Source of the DNA: Cupriavidus plantarum
Lineage (GTDB): Bacteria; Pseudomonadota; Gammaproteobacteria; Burkholderiales; Burkholderiaceae
Direction: 5' to 3'
Assembly: GCF_905397285.1 (NCBI RefSeq)
Contig: NZ_CAJPUX010000007.1
Coordinates: 62,001 to 126,000, forward strand
Length of the DNA: 64,000 nucleotides
The notes under the pieces are model-generated. The model did not search any database, was not told the origin of the DNA, and was given only the letters and a program-made list of their open reading frames with translations. Numbering within the stretch: the stretch's first letter is position 1; every line of letters begins with the position of its first letter. Shown here piece by piece: positions 16,318 to 23,937 of this stretch. The position numbers and the translations under genes were made by a program.

Positions 16318-18369
16318 ATGCCTGACGCGCAGTCGACCTTTCGCCGCCGGTTGATGCTCTATTACAGCCTCTTCACGCTGGGGCTGCTCGGCTTCGTCGC
16401 GATGATGGGGCTGCTCGAGCATTCCAACGCCGATGCGTTGTGGCTTGGGTATGTGTTCCTGTTCGTCACGATCGCGATCTATGCGTGTATCGGGCTGATC
16501 TGCCGAACGTCCGATCTCAACGAGTATTACGTCGCGGGGCGGCGCGTGCCCGCGATGTTCAACGGCATGGCCATTGCCGCGGACTGGATGAGCGCGGCGT
16601 CGTTCATCGGCCTCGCGGGGATTCTGTTTGCCTCTGGATATGAAGGGCTTGCCTATGTCATGGGCTGGACCGGCGGCTATTGCCTCGTCGCGTTCCTGCT
16701 CGCGCCGTATCTGCGCAAGTACGGCGGCTACACGATTCCCGACTTTCTCGCGGCGCGCTATGGCAATGGGAAGCCGGGCGGCAATATGCCGGTGCGCGCG
16801 ATTGCGGTGCTGGCGGCGTCGCTGTGTTCGTTCGTTTATCTCGTTGCGCAGATCCAGGGCGTGGGGCTGATCGTCACACGCTTCATCGGGGTGGAATTCG
16901 CGGTGGGCGTGTTCTTCGGGCTTGCCGGCATTCTCGTGTGTTCGTTTCTGGGCGGCATGCGGGCGGTGACGTGGACGCAGGTGGCCCAGTACATCATGCT
17001 GATCGTCGCGTTCCTGCTGACGGTGTCGCTCATCGCGTGGAAGCATCATGGGGAGGTTCTGCCGCAGGTCAGCTATGGCTCGCTGCTGAGCCAGCTGGAC
17101 AAGCAGGAGCAGGCGCTCGAGCAGTCGCCGGCCGAGATGCAGGTGCGCGAGATTTTCCGGCGGCAGGCGGTGGCCTTCGACGAACGGATCGCGAGGCTGC
17201 CGCAGTCCTTCGATGAAGAGCGCGCGGCGCTTGACGCGCGGTTGCTGGAATTGCGCGTGCGGAATGCCCCGTTGCGCGAGATCAAGTCCGTGGAACGGGA
17301 GCGGGCGACGTTTCCGGTGGATGCCGCCGATGCGCTTCAGCAATGGACGCTGATGCGCGACGAGGCCCTCGCGCGCAGCCACCCCTCGACGCCATCGACC
17401 GAGCCGTATCCGGCGGCGAGCGAGGCGGAGCGCTCGACCAAGCGGCTCAATTTCGTGTTGCTGGTGTTTTGTCTGATGCTGGGGACCGCGAGTCTGCCGC
17501 ACATCCTCACGCGGCTCTATACGACGCCGTCCGTACGCGAGAGCCGCAATTCGGTGGCCTGGGCGGTGTTCTGCATCGCGCTGCTGTACGTCTCCGCGCC
17601 GACGCTGGCGGCGCTGGTCAAGTACGAGTTCTTCCATCATCTGGTCGGCACGTCGTATGCCGACCTGCCGCAGTGGGTGGTGCAGTGGCGCAAGGTGGAT
17701 CCGCCTGTGTTCGCCATTCGGGATCTCAATGGGGATGGCATCGTGCAATGGGCGGAGGTCATGATCCAGCCGGACATGATCGTGCTGGCGGCGCCGGAGA
17801 TAGCGGGGCTGCCGTACGTCATCTCGGGCCTGATCGCGGCGGGGGCGCTGGCGGCGGCGCTATCGACGGCGGACGGGCTGCTGCTGACCATCGCCAACGC
17901 GCTGTCGCACGACGTCTACTATCACATGGTCGACCGGCAGGCGAGCCACCAGCGGCGCGTGACGACGGCCAAGATCGTGCTGCTCGGGGTGGCGCTGTTT
18001 GCGTCCTACGTGACATCGCTGCGACCGGGCAACATCCTGTTCCTGGTCGGCGCGGCGTTCTCGCTGGCGGCATCGAGCTTCTTCCCGGTACTCGTGCTGG
18101 CGATCTTCTGGCGCCGGACGACGGCCGCTGGGGCGGTGGCGGGCATGGCCACGGGTCTGGCCGTCGCGGTCTATTACATCTTCGTGAACTACCCGTTCTT
18201 CACACGCATCACGGGGATCTTCGGCAACCGCTGGTTCGGCGTGGACCCCATCGCCTCCGGCGCATTCGGCGTCCCCGCGGGCTTCGCGGCGGCCATCATC
18301 GTCAGCCTCATCACCCCCCGAAACGCACCGGTGATCGACCGTCTGGTCAGTTATCTGCGGCGCGGGTAA
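16318..18369 (+). CDS. sodium:solute symporter, VC_2705/ActP-like, with EF-hand-like loop
   Basis: A 683-residue polytopic protein of the SSS family. DLNEYYVAGRRVPAMFNGMAIAADWMSAASFIG and GLIAAGALAAALSTADGLLL are typical core blocks (each continuous in the protein). A hydrophilic insert of about 120 residues (about 250-370) interrupts the core, as in the VC_2705 subfamily. A second loop carries DLNGDGIVQWAE at residues 469-480, matching a canonical calcium-binding EF-hand loop. Position after acs suggests uptake of acetate or another short carboxylate; that is inference. Confidence 0.87.
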   Translation: MPDAQSTFRRRLMLYYSLFTLGLLGFVAMMGLLEHSNADALWLGYVFLFVTIAIYACIGLICRTSDLNEYYVAGRRVPAMFNGMAIAADWMSAASFIGLAGILFASGYEGLAYVMGWTGGYCLVAFLLAPYLRKYGGYTIPDFLAARYGNGKPGGNMPVRAIAVLAASLCSFVYLVAQIQGVGLIVTRFIGVEFAVGVFFGLAGILVCSFLGGMRAVTWTQVAQYIMLIVAFLLTVSLIAWKHHGEVLPQVSYGSLLSQLDKQEQALEQSPAEMQVREIFRRQAVAFDERIARLPQSFDEERAALDARLLELRVRNAPLREIKSVERERATFPVDAADALQQWTLMRDEALARSHPSTPSTEPYPAASEAERSTKRLNFVLLVFCLMLGTASLPHILTRLYTTPSVRESRNSVAWAVFCIALLYVSAPTLAALVKYEFFHHLVGTSYADLPQWVVQWRKVDPPVFAIRDLNGDGIVQWAEVMIQPDMIVLAAPEIAGLPYVISGLIAAGALAAALSTADGLLLTIANALSHDVYYHMVDRQASHQRRVTTAKIVLLGVALFASYVTSLRPGNILFLVGAAFSLAASSFFPVLVLAIFWRRTTAAGAVAGMATGLAVAVYYIFVNYPFFTRITGIFGNRWFGVDPIASGAFGVPAGFAAAIIVSLITPRNAPVIDRLVSYLRRG

Positions 18370-18377
18370 GGCACCTC

Positions 18378-18405
18378 TGGACAGCGCGAGTGGCTCTGCT
18401 ATAAT
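18378..18405 (+). promoter_or_regulatory. sigma-70 promoter of tRNA-Ser
   Basis: TGGACA (18378-18383, 5 of 6 to TTGACA) and a perfect TATAAT (18400-18405) are spaced by 16 bases. The tRNA starts 13 bases after the -10. Confidence 0.8.
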
Positions 18406-18417
18406 CGCGGACTTCCC

Positions 18418-18508
18418 GGAGAGATGGATGAGTGGTTTAAGTCGCACGCCTGGAAAGCGTGTATAGGTTAATAGCCTATCGGGGGTTCGAATCCCCCTCT
18501 CTCCGCCA
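18418..18508 (+). tRNA. tRNA-Ser (anticodon GGA)
   Basis: A 91-base class II tRNA with a long variable arm and encoded CCA. GGAGAGA pairs with TCTCTCC, and the anticodon stem-loop CACGC-CTGGAAA-GCGTG gives GGA. It has its own promoter and terminator and marks the edge of an accessory-looking patch. Confidence 0.97.
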
Positions 18509-18516
18509 GAATTACG

Positions 18517-18546
18517 AATGCCCGCGCAAGCGGGCATTTTTGTTTT
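18517..18546 (+). terminator. terminator of tRNA-Ser
   Basis: AATGCCCGC-GCAA-GCGGGCATT with a following T-rich tail (TTTTTGTTTTTT), 9 bases after the tRNA. Confidence 0.88.
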
Positions 18547-18678
18547 TTGTTGCCAATGACTTGGGGGCCGGGGGGCTTGCGTCGCTGGCTTTGCCGATGG
18601 AGCTTCGGCGAATCCCGCCGCCCTTGGGCCGTTCACATAGTAGTACCGGCGCCGTGGGCTTGTGATGCTTCTAGCCGA

Positions 18679-18957
18679 TCAGCAAAGCGACCGTTCGCAG
18701 GGGATGCCGTCCCCGTCTCCATCGATCTTTGTGCCGGGGCAATTTCTGAGATAGAACGTTGCCTCTTCGCACGATTGCATTTGATGGCACATCGTTTTGC
18801 CCTCGCACCGTAATGCCGGGGCCGGCGTGGCGGGGAATTGCGATGCTGAGATCGCTGGCTCCTGTAGCGACGGCAAAGAGGCTTGCGCCGTTCGATGATG
18901 GTGGTAGTAGTACCAACCGCCAGCGGCGATTGCAATGGCGATGACCCATGCGCGCAT
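18679..18957 (-). CDS. Excalibur calcium-binding domain protein
   Basis: A 92-residue product with an N-terminal membrane anchor or signal (MRAWVIAIAIAAGGWYYYH). A C-terminal Excalibur domain covers about residues 50-92, with conserved cysteines in CEGKTMCHQMQSCEEA, NCPGTK and IPCE, and the Ca-binding DGDGDG. Excalibur domains are extracellular, often on nuclease-like or cell-wall proteins; here the domain stands alone. It is divergent from the secreted protein at 19068. The start is uncertain because the ribosome-binding site is weak. Confidence 0.82.
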   Translation of the reverse strand: MRAWVIAIAIAAGGWYYYHHHRTAQASLPSLQEPAISASQFPATPAPALRCEGKTMCHQMQSCEEATFYLRNCPGTKIDGDGDGIPCERSLC

Positions 18958-19067
18958 TTGCGCCCCCGATTATTTTTTGTGCGCTGAGTATATCTGAGTC
19001 GGTAAGACCGCAAGCAGCTCGGCGGTATCATGCGCGCGGTTGGATCAACGTTAGGAGGGAGAATATT

Positions 19068-19373
19068 ATGCGAATGGCAACGCTGATTTCGATAACGTTG
19101 TGGGCTGTCATTCCAACTGCGATGTCGGCATCATCTCAGCCCATCGGCCAGCCTTCTGCAGGCCGGCCAATCGGTGCACCCTCGCAGGTGCAAGAGACTC
19201 ATCGCCAAGGAGAAAGCGATCGCCTGTTGGAATCACTGCCACCTAGGCCGGTGAGGCCGATGGTCGATGTAGAAATTCCGGGGTTTCCGCCGCCCGCGGA
19301 GGTGCCACAGGTGGCGCCTATGCCGATGATATTGAATGAGCCAAACGGCAGGAATGTGAGTTCACAAAAATAG
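19068..19373 (+). CDS. small secreted Pro-rich hypothetical protein
   Basis: A 101-residue product with the best Shine-Dalgarno of the region (AGGAGGGA, 8 bases before the ATG). Residues 1-22 look like a signal peptide (MATLISITLWAVIPTAMSA). The rest is Pro/Gly/Ser-rich with QPIGQPSAGRPIGAPSQ and PPRPVRPMVDVEIPGFPPP, and is probably unstructured. I recognise no family. Its base composition is lower in GC than the core genes, as for the surrounding patch. Confidence 0.6.
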   Translation: MRMATLISITLWAVIPTAMSASSQPIGQPSAGRPIGAPSQVQETHRQGESDRLLESLPPRPVRPMVDVEIPGFPPPAEVPQVAPMPMILNEPNGRNVSSQK

Positions 19374-19578
19374 TCTGCGCCTTCGTGGTGTCACTATAGC
19401 GCGCGAGTGCGAGGCCGAAGGGTTGTCTTAGGATCGCAGAGCTTCGCCTTCATCGTTCTCGCCCGACCCCTGAGGAGGTAATCTGCTTGAGTTATCCTCG
19501 AACGGTGGGGAGGAATATGGCCGGGGTGAGCCGTCGACCGATCGGGTAGGTTCCCCTGCCAACCACCCGAGATCGGAG

Positions 19579-19977
19579 CTATGCTTGTCTAAGCTTCCGC
19601 TCGAATGCCTCGTTGGCATCGAGCGACGAAACCATGTCATTCGCCGCGTTCATCAGTCGGCTGAAGTCCTTGCGCGGCAGATCTGCGTAATCCTTGAACA
19701 CCACCATCGAGCGAAACTCCACGTTAGACGCGTTCAGGTGTTGGAGGACTATGGTTGTGAGCATGGCCTTGTCTCGTGTCGACACGCCAAACAGGTACAA
19801 CGGCTTTTTGTGGCCTTCGATATAGAAGTCCACCGGACAGTTCGCGGCGTTGGGTAGTCCGGGGATCAGATAATTTTCGCGGACTAAGTCTTTGCTGACG
19901 ATCGCGTAGAGACGATTGCGGATGTCGTCGAAGAAGGTGCTCTCGGCGCGCCTTGCGGAGAAGTCTTCTTTGGCCAT
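19579..19977 (-). CDS. possible C-terminal half of a DUF1828-type protein
   Basis: A 132-residue product starting behind GAGGAAT. The pattern FFDDIRNRLYAIVSKDLVREN, then CPVDFYIEGHKKPLYLFGVST and FRSMVVFKDYADLPRK, resembles the C-terminal domain (DUF1829-like) of DUF1828 proteins, which normally have an N-terminal half of about 120 residues in front. That N-terminal half is absent here, so this may be a truncated or split relative. The match is from pattern memory and is weak. Confidence 0.5.
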   Translation of the reverse strand: MAKEDFSARRAESTFFDDIRNRLYAIVSKDLVRENYLIPGLPNAANCPVDFYIEGHKKPLYLFGVSTRDKAMLTTIVLQHLNASNVEFRSMVVFKDYADLPRKDFSRLMNAANDMVSSLDANEAFERKLRQA

Positions 19978-20082
19978 CGATGGTATTCCTCGCGTGATTG
20001 TCGATGGCCGATCATGACTTCCGCTACGCTTTGGTTCTATCGGAACCCGTCCAAAAATTGAGCGAGGCGTTCGTCGCGATGC

Positions 20083-20643
20083 TTATTCGCGTGTCCCGGC
20101 ACCATACAGCTGTTGCGCATAGGCCTTCAGCGGGCTTGTGAGCAGGCTGTCGGGTGACGTGGAGGTAAAGCTCACAATTCGGCTTCTTGCCGTGATGGAT
20201 CGGGCGTCGATTTTGGTCCCCGTGTCGGCGTCGTAGACCGACATGTCGAGGGACATGCGGCTCGGGCGGCCGGACCATTCTGTTGCACGTTGTTCCCAGT
20301 GGGCGATGACCGGAATCACGGCGTATCGTGCGCCGAGGCGTTTGGCCTCTGATAGCGTTTGGTCGCGGGTCTGTTCGGCTTCCGCGACATCGACGCGTCG
20401 GGCCTTTTGCGAGAGGGCCTGCGCAATCGCGCTTGCTACCGTTCGTCCGCTGCCTGCGTACGCCTTCGCGCCGTAGGCGCCGTCCTTCGGGAGGGCGATG
20501 TAGACCGCTGCGGAGGAGTCCAGTTGCCCTCCGGCGGCGAGGTCGGTGCCGCCTGTTTTTACGTTCTTGTAGCTCGCGGTGCAGCCGGTGATTGCCACTA
20601 CCATTGCTGCGGCGGCGGAGACGCCGATGATTCTTGCGTTCAT
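20083..20643 (-). CDS. DUF4823 lipoprotein
   Basis: A 186-residue product with a signal peptide ending in a lipobox (VVAITGC, Cys21), so it is probably a lipoprotein. The mature part has VYIALPKDGAYG, KRLGARYAVIPVIAHWE, SGRPSRMSLDMSVYDADTGT and a C-terminal SPDSLLTSPLKAYAQQLYG, the layout of DUF4823 proteins. Family function is unknown. It stands alone in the accessory patch and lacks a clear ribosome-binding site. Confidence 0.75.
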   Translation of the reverse strand: MNARIIGVSAAAAMVVAITGCTASYKNVKTGGTDLAAGGQLDSSAAVYIALPKDGAYGAKAYAGSGRTVASAIAQALSQKARRVDVAEAEQTRDQTLSEAKRLGARYAVIPVIAHWEQRATEWSGRPSRMSLDMSVYDADTGTKIDARSITARSRIVSFTSTSPDSLLTSPLKAYAQQLYGAGTRE

Positions 20644-20871
20644 GTTTGAGGGACGGGGGTACGCGGGGTTGAGTGGGGTGCGCTAGTTATGGGCGTTCGA
20701 TTGCACGCACTGTCGTTTTCCGGCGCCAAGGCGGCAATCCCCCTTCGGAGGTAGTGTGCAGGTTCGCCACTGCGACGCGAGGCGGTGTTGATGTCCTTGT
20801 CAGCGTCGTCTAGCATTGCGTTACGCGTTCTGATGCATTCCGTCGATGCCGCGTGCCGCCCCATCTTTCAT

Positions 20872-20893
20872 AGCCCGCCCCGAGCGGGCTTTT
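20872..20893 (+). terminator. intrinsic terminator or leader hairpin before the CxCWMCGN gene
   Basis: AGCCCGC-CCCGA-GCGGGCT followed by TTT, 37 bases before the start of the next plus-strand gene. No plus-strand gene lies directly upstream, so it may end a short leader transcript. Confidence 0.55.
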
Positions 20894-20929
20894 GCACATT
20901 CGGCTTATGAAACGTGCAAAGGATTGACC

Positions 20930-21154
20930 ATGGAAAAGGGAAGGGCGTATCGGCGTGCGCAGGTGGCGCGGTTGAAGGCTAAGCGCCGGCATTATCACGG
21001 CGGGGCGGGCGGGGTTCGCGAGTTGGGGCGGTGGGTGTGGACGGCGGCGGTGTGTAGTTGCTGGATGTGTGGCAATCCCCGTCGGTACTTTCGTGAGCGG
21101 ACGATTCAGGAGCGGCGGTTTTGTCAGCGGGCGCGGATGAAGGGGTTGTCATAG
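20930..21154 (+). CDS. small basic protein with C-x-C-x2-C zinc-finger-like motif
   Basis: A 74-residue product starting behind AAAGGA. It has an Arg/Lys-rich N-terminal half (RAYRRAQVARLKAKRRHYHGG) and a CSCWMCGNPRR motif followed by ERTIQERRF. I have seen this small-protein type repeatedly in unrelated bacteria with the same CxCWMCGNPR signature, but no function is known to me. Its basic charge and cysteines suggest a zinc-binding nucleic-acid-associated protein, which is inference. A hairpin with a U tract sits just ahead of it. Confidence 0.65.
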   Translation: MEKGRAYRRAQVARLKAKRRHYHGGAGGVRELGRWVWTAAVCSCWMCGNPRRYFRERTIQERRFCQRARMKGLS

Positions 21155-21233
21155 GCTTGATAGTGAGCGCGGCCGTCGCGTGAAGCGGCAGTGCGCAGCC
21201 AAGTTTCACCGAGGCCACAGGGCCTCGTTGTCT

Positions 21234-21839
21234 TCATAGATCGAACTCCCCATGTGGGTCCGCTTTGAAGTGGTCGAGTTCGTGTTTGTGGATGGTGAGC
21301 CAGGGGTTGCCGTCGCGCAGCATGCTGAAGGTGTTGATGCCTTCGCGGTGTAGGGGTGAGAGGGCGGTTTCCAGGCTTGTGCGGACGCGGGGGTTGCACC
21401 ATAGACGGAGGGTTCGGGCGCCTACGTCGACGCATTCCGTGTCGGTGATGCCGACGTTGTAGTAGGTGCCGCAGTCGACGACCTTGCAGGGCGCGCGGCC
21501 GCGCAGTGTGCGGATGAACCAGATCAGGCTCATCTTGGGTAGTGAGAGTTGGGCGAGTACGCTTGGCATCGCCAGTGCGCTGCTTGCGGAGGCGTAGGTG
21601 TAATGGCGGGGGAGCCGCGGTGCTCTGCTCAGCGTGAACACCATGTGGAAGGCGCCGACGTTCGGTCTTGCTTCTGTCGCCACGCGAAGGCCGATTCTTC
21701 TGCCGTTCGTCGCGGTGGTCACCTCCGTAAAGAGGTCGGCGATTGCGGCCAGGGCTGGGATCAAGTGGGTGTTATCTGCTTCCGGCGAATCGAGGGCGGG
21801 GCCGTGATAGACGACTTCAAAAGATTCGAGTTCTTTCAT
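21234..21839 (-). CDS. uncharacterised protein resembling DUF7946-type proteins
   Basis: A product of about 201 residues (Met at 21839; the frame also extends to 21878). The N-terminal block FEVVYHGPALDSPEADNTH, then LIPALAAIADLFTEV and GAFHMVFTLS, resembles a family found near phage and defence loci (pattern: LAPALLA..G.LF.EAN..LNG). The C-terminal half is unfamiliar. I cannot assign a role. The gene lies at the end of the accessory patch next to poxB, and is preceded (21840-21979) by nothing recognisable. Confidence 0.5.
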   Translation of the reverse strand: MKELESFEVVYHGPALDSPEADNTHLIPALAAIADLFTEVTTATNGRRIGLRVATEARPNVGAFHMVFTLSRAPRLPRHYTYASASSALAMPSVLAQLSLPKMSLIWFIRTLRGRAPCKVVDCGTYYNVGITDTECVDVGARTLRLWCNPRVRTSLETALSPLHREGINTFSMLRDGNPWLTIHKHELDHFKADPHGEFDL

Positions 21840-21979
21840 GCCGAGCGGGCTACGCCTTCTGGTGAGTGGAAGGCGCAATCATGGCGCTCGGCATGGTTCG
21901 TTGCTATCGCATTGTCGCCAAATATTGAGGTGTCGACGCTAACAACGACGCGGCCAAACTCAAAGGCAGCAAGCCCGGC

Positions 21980-23710
21980 TCACCGCAACAAATTCGTCTT
22001 CGCCAGTTCCACCAGTTCGTCCGCGCGGCCGTTCATGACGGCTTTCAGGGCCCAGAGGCTGAAGCCTTTGACTTGTTCGGCTTTGAGGGCCGGGGGCATG
22101 GCCAGTTCCTGGGTGTTGGTGACGACGTCCAGCAGGGCCGGGCCGTCGTGTTGGAGCATGGCGTCGATGGCGGCGGGGAGGTCTTTGGGGTCGTCGACGC
22201 GTTGGCCCCAGATGCCGATGGCGCGGGCCATGGCGCCGAAGTCCGGGTTATCGAGGTTCGTGCCGGTTTCCAGCAGGCCTGCCGCTTTCATCTCCAGCGC
22301 GACGAAGCCGAGGACGCTGTTGTTGAAGATGACGACCTTCACCGGCAGCTTTTGCTGCGTGAGCGTGAGGAAGTCGCCCATCATCATCGCGAAGCCGCCG
22401 TCGCCCGACATGCTGATGATCTGGCGGCCGGGGTATGCGGATTGCGCGCCGATGGCCTGTGGCAGCGCGTTGGCCATCGAGCCGTGGGCAAGCGAGCCGA
22501 TGAGGCGGCGTTTGCCGTTCATCTTCAGATAGCGCGCCGCCCACACCGTCGGTGTGCCGACGTCGAACGTGAAGACCGCATCGTCGCTCGCCTTCTCGCT
22601 CAGCAGGCGTGCAAGGTGTTGCGGATGGATCGGCTTGCGGCCGCTGTCGCCGCTCGCCAGATCGTCGAGGTCCTTGCGCGCGTTGCGATAGTGGCGCACG
22701 CAGGCATCGAGGTACGCCGTGTCGGTCTTCGCGGTCAGCAGCGGTTGCAATGCATCCAGCGTGGCGCCGACATCGCCGACCAGGCCGAGGTCGAGTCGCG
22801 TGCGGCGGCCGAGGTTCTCCGCGCGGACGTCGATCTGAATGACCTTTGCATGCGAAGGATAGAACTGGCGATACGGAAAGTCGGTGCCGAGCATCAGCAG
22901 CGTGTCGCAGTTCTCCATCGCGTGATAACCCGAGCTGAAGCCGATCAGCCCCGTCATGCCGACATCGTACGGATTGTCATATTCGATGTACTCCTTGCCA
23001 CCCAGCGCATGGACGATCGGCGCCTTCAGCGTTTCGGCGAGCCGCACGACCTGGTCATGCGCGCCCGCGCAGCCGCGTCCGCACAGCATCGTGACCTTGC
23101 CGCTGTCCTGGAGCATCTGCGCCATCGCGGACAGCGATGCCTGGTCGGGGACGATCACCGGCTCCTTCGGCACCAGCGCGGCCGGCGCCGAGATGCCACC
23201 GGACACCTGTCGCAGCGCCACGTCGCCGGGAATCACGACGACCGCCACGCCGCGCTTCCCCACCGCCGTGCGAATGGCCGTCTCGAGCACGCCGGGCAAT
23301 TGCTCGGCGCTCGTCACGAGCTCGCAGTAGTGGCTACATTCGCGGAACAGGTTCTCCGGATGCGTTTCCTGAAAATAGTTGCGGCCGATCTCGGCGCTCG
23401 GGATATGCGCGGCGATCGCGAGCACGGGCACGCGCGAGCGATGGCAGTCGAACAAGCCATTGATCAGATGGAGGTTGCCCGGCCCGCAACTGCCCGCGCA
23501 CACCGCCAGCTCGCCGGTCAGATGCGCCTCGGCGCCCGCCGCGAAGGCGGCGGCTTCCTCATGGCGCGTGTGGATCCAGTCGATGTCTTCGCGCTTGCGT
23601 AACGATTCGGTGATGCCATTGAGGCTGTCGCCGACGACGCCATAGATGCGCTGGACGCCGGCATTGGCTAGAACGGCGGTGATGAGGTCGGCTGCGAGGG
23701 TGGTGGGCAT
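21980..23710 (-). CDS. poxB: pyruvate dehydrogenase (quinone), pyruvate oxidase
   Basis: It decarboxylates pyruvate to acetate and CO2, passing electrons through FAD to membrane quinones. The 576-residue product has the three-domain TPP-enzyme layout. The TPP-activating glutamate is in HTRHEEAAAFAAGAEA, a FAD-binding middle domain follows, and the TPP motif SGDGGFAMMMGDF runs to IFNN. The C terminus is the expected membrane-associated tail. AAGGAG precedes the ATG. Acetate formed here could be recovered by acs at 14227. A 7-bp inverted repeat (ACGCGCG-AA-CGCGCGT) lies at 23770-23785 upstream. Confidence 0.94.
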   Translation of the reverse strand: MPTTLAADLITAVLANAGVQRIYGVVGDSLNGITESLRKREDIDWIHTRHEEAAAFAAGAEAHLTGELAVCAGSCGPGNLHLINGLFDCHRSRVPVLAIAAHIPSAEIGRNYFQETHPENLFRECSHYCELVTSAEQLPGVLETAIRTAVGKRGVAVVVIPGDVALRQVSGGISAPAALVPKEPVIVPDQASLSAMAQMLQDSGKVTMLCGRGCAGAHDQVVRLAETLKAPIVHALGGKEYIEYDNPYDVGMTGLIGFSSGYHAMENCDTLLMLGTDFPYRQFYPSHAKVIQIDVRAENLGRRTRLDLGLVGDVGATLDALQPLLTAKTDTAYLDACVRHYRNARKDLDDLASGDSGRKPIHPQHLARLLSEKASDDAVFTFDVGTPTVWAARYLKMNGKRRLIGSLAHGSMANALPQAIGAQSAYPGRQIISMSGDGGFAMMMGDFLTLTQQKLPVKVVIFNNSVLGFVALEMKAAGLLETGTNLDNPDFGAMARAIGIWGQRVDDPKDLPAAIDAMLQHDGPALLDVVTNTQELAMPPALKAEQVKGFSLWALKAVMNGRADELVELAKTNLLR

Positions 23711-23869
23711 GCGGGCTCCTTGAAGGACAGGCGGGGGCGATGTGCGTCAAAGGTGGTCTGAACATGTCGACGCGCGAACGCGCGTGAGAGTTCCGTCGGC
23801 ACGATGTTCCACTGTAGTGCGTCCGGAACGCCGGCGCGGGAGGGAATCGCCGAAAGCGTGCCGCACATG

Positions 23870-23902
23870 AAAAAAGCGGACTTCTCTCGAAGTCCGCTTT
23901 TT
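23870..23902. terminator. bidirectional-looking terminator
   Basis: AAAAAGCGGACTT-CTCTCG-AAGTCCGCTTTTT, a 13-bp stem with A and T runs. On the minus strand it ends the antiporter gene just upstream, before poxB. Confidence 0.88.
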
Positions 23903-23937
23903 GTCGCATTCGCAACCTGCCCGCATGGGGCGCAGGA

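Noticed and set aside
19488..19550. 20-codon frame from TTG behind GAGGAGGT
   Set aside because: The Shine-Dalgarno is good, but the TTG start, arginine-rich peptide and lack of any context make it too weak to report.
18478..21979. Integrase or att duplication at the tRNA-Ser 3' end
   Set aside because: I looked for a second copy of the tRNA 3' end downstream and for an integrase gene and found neither.
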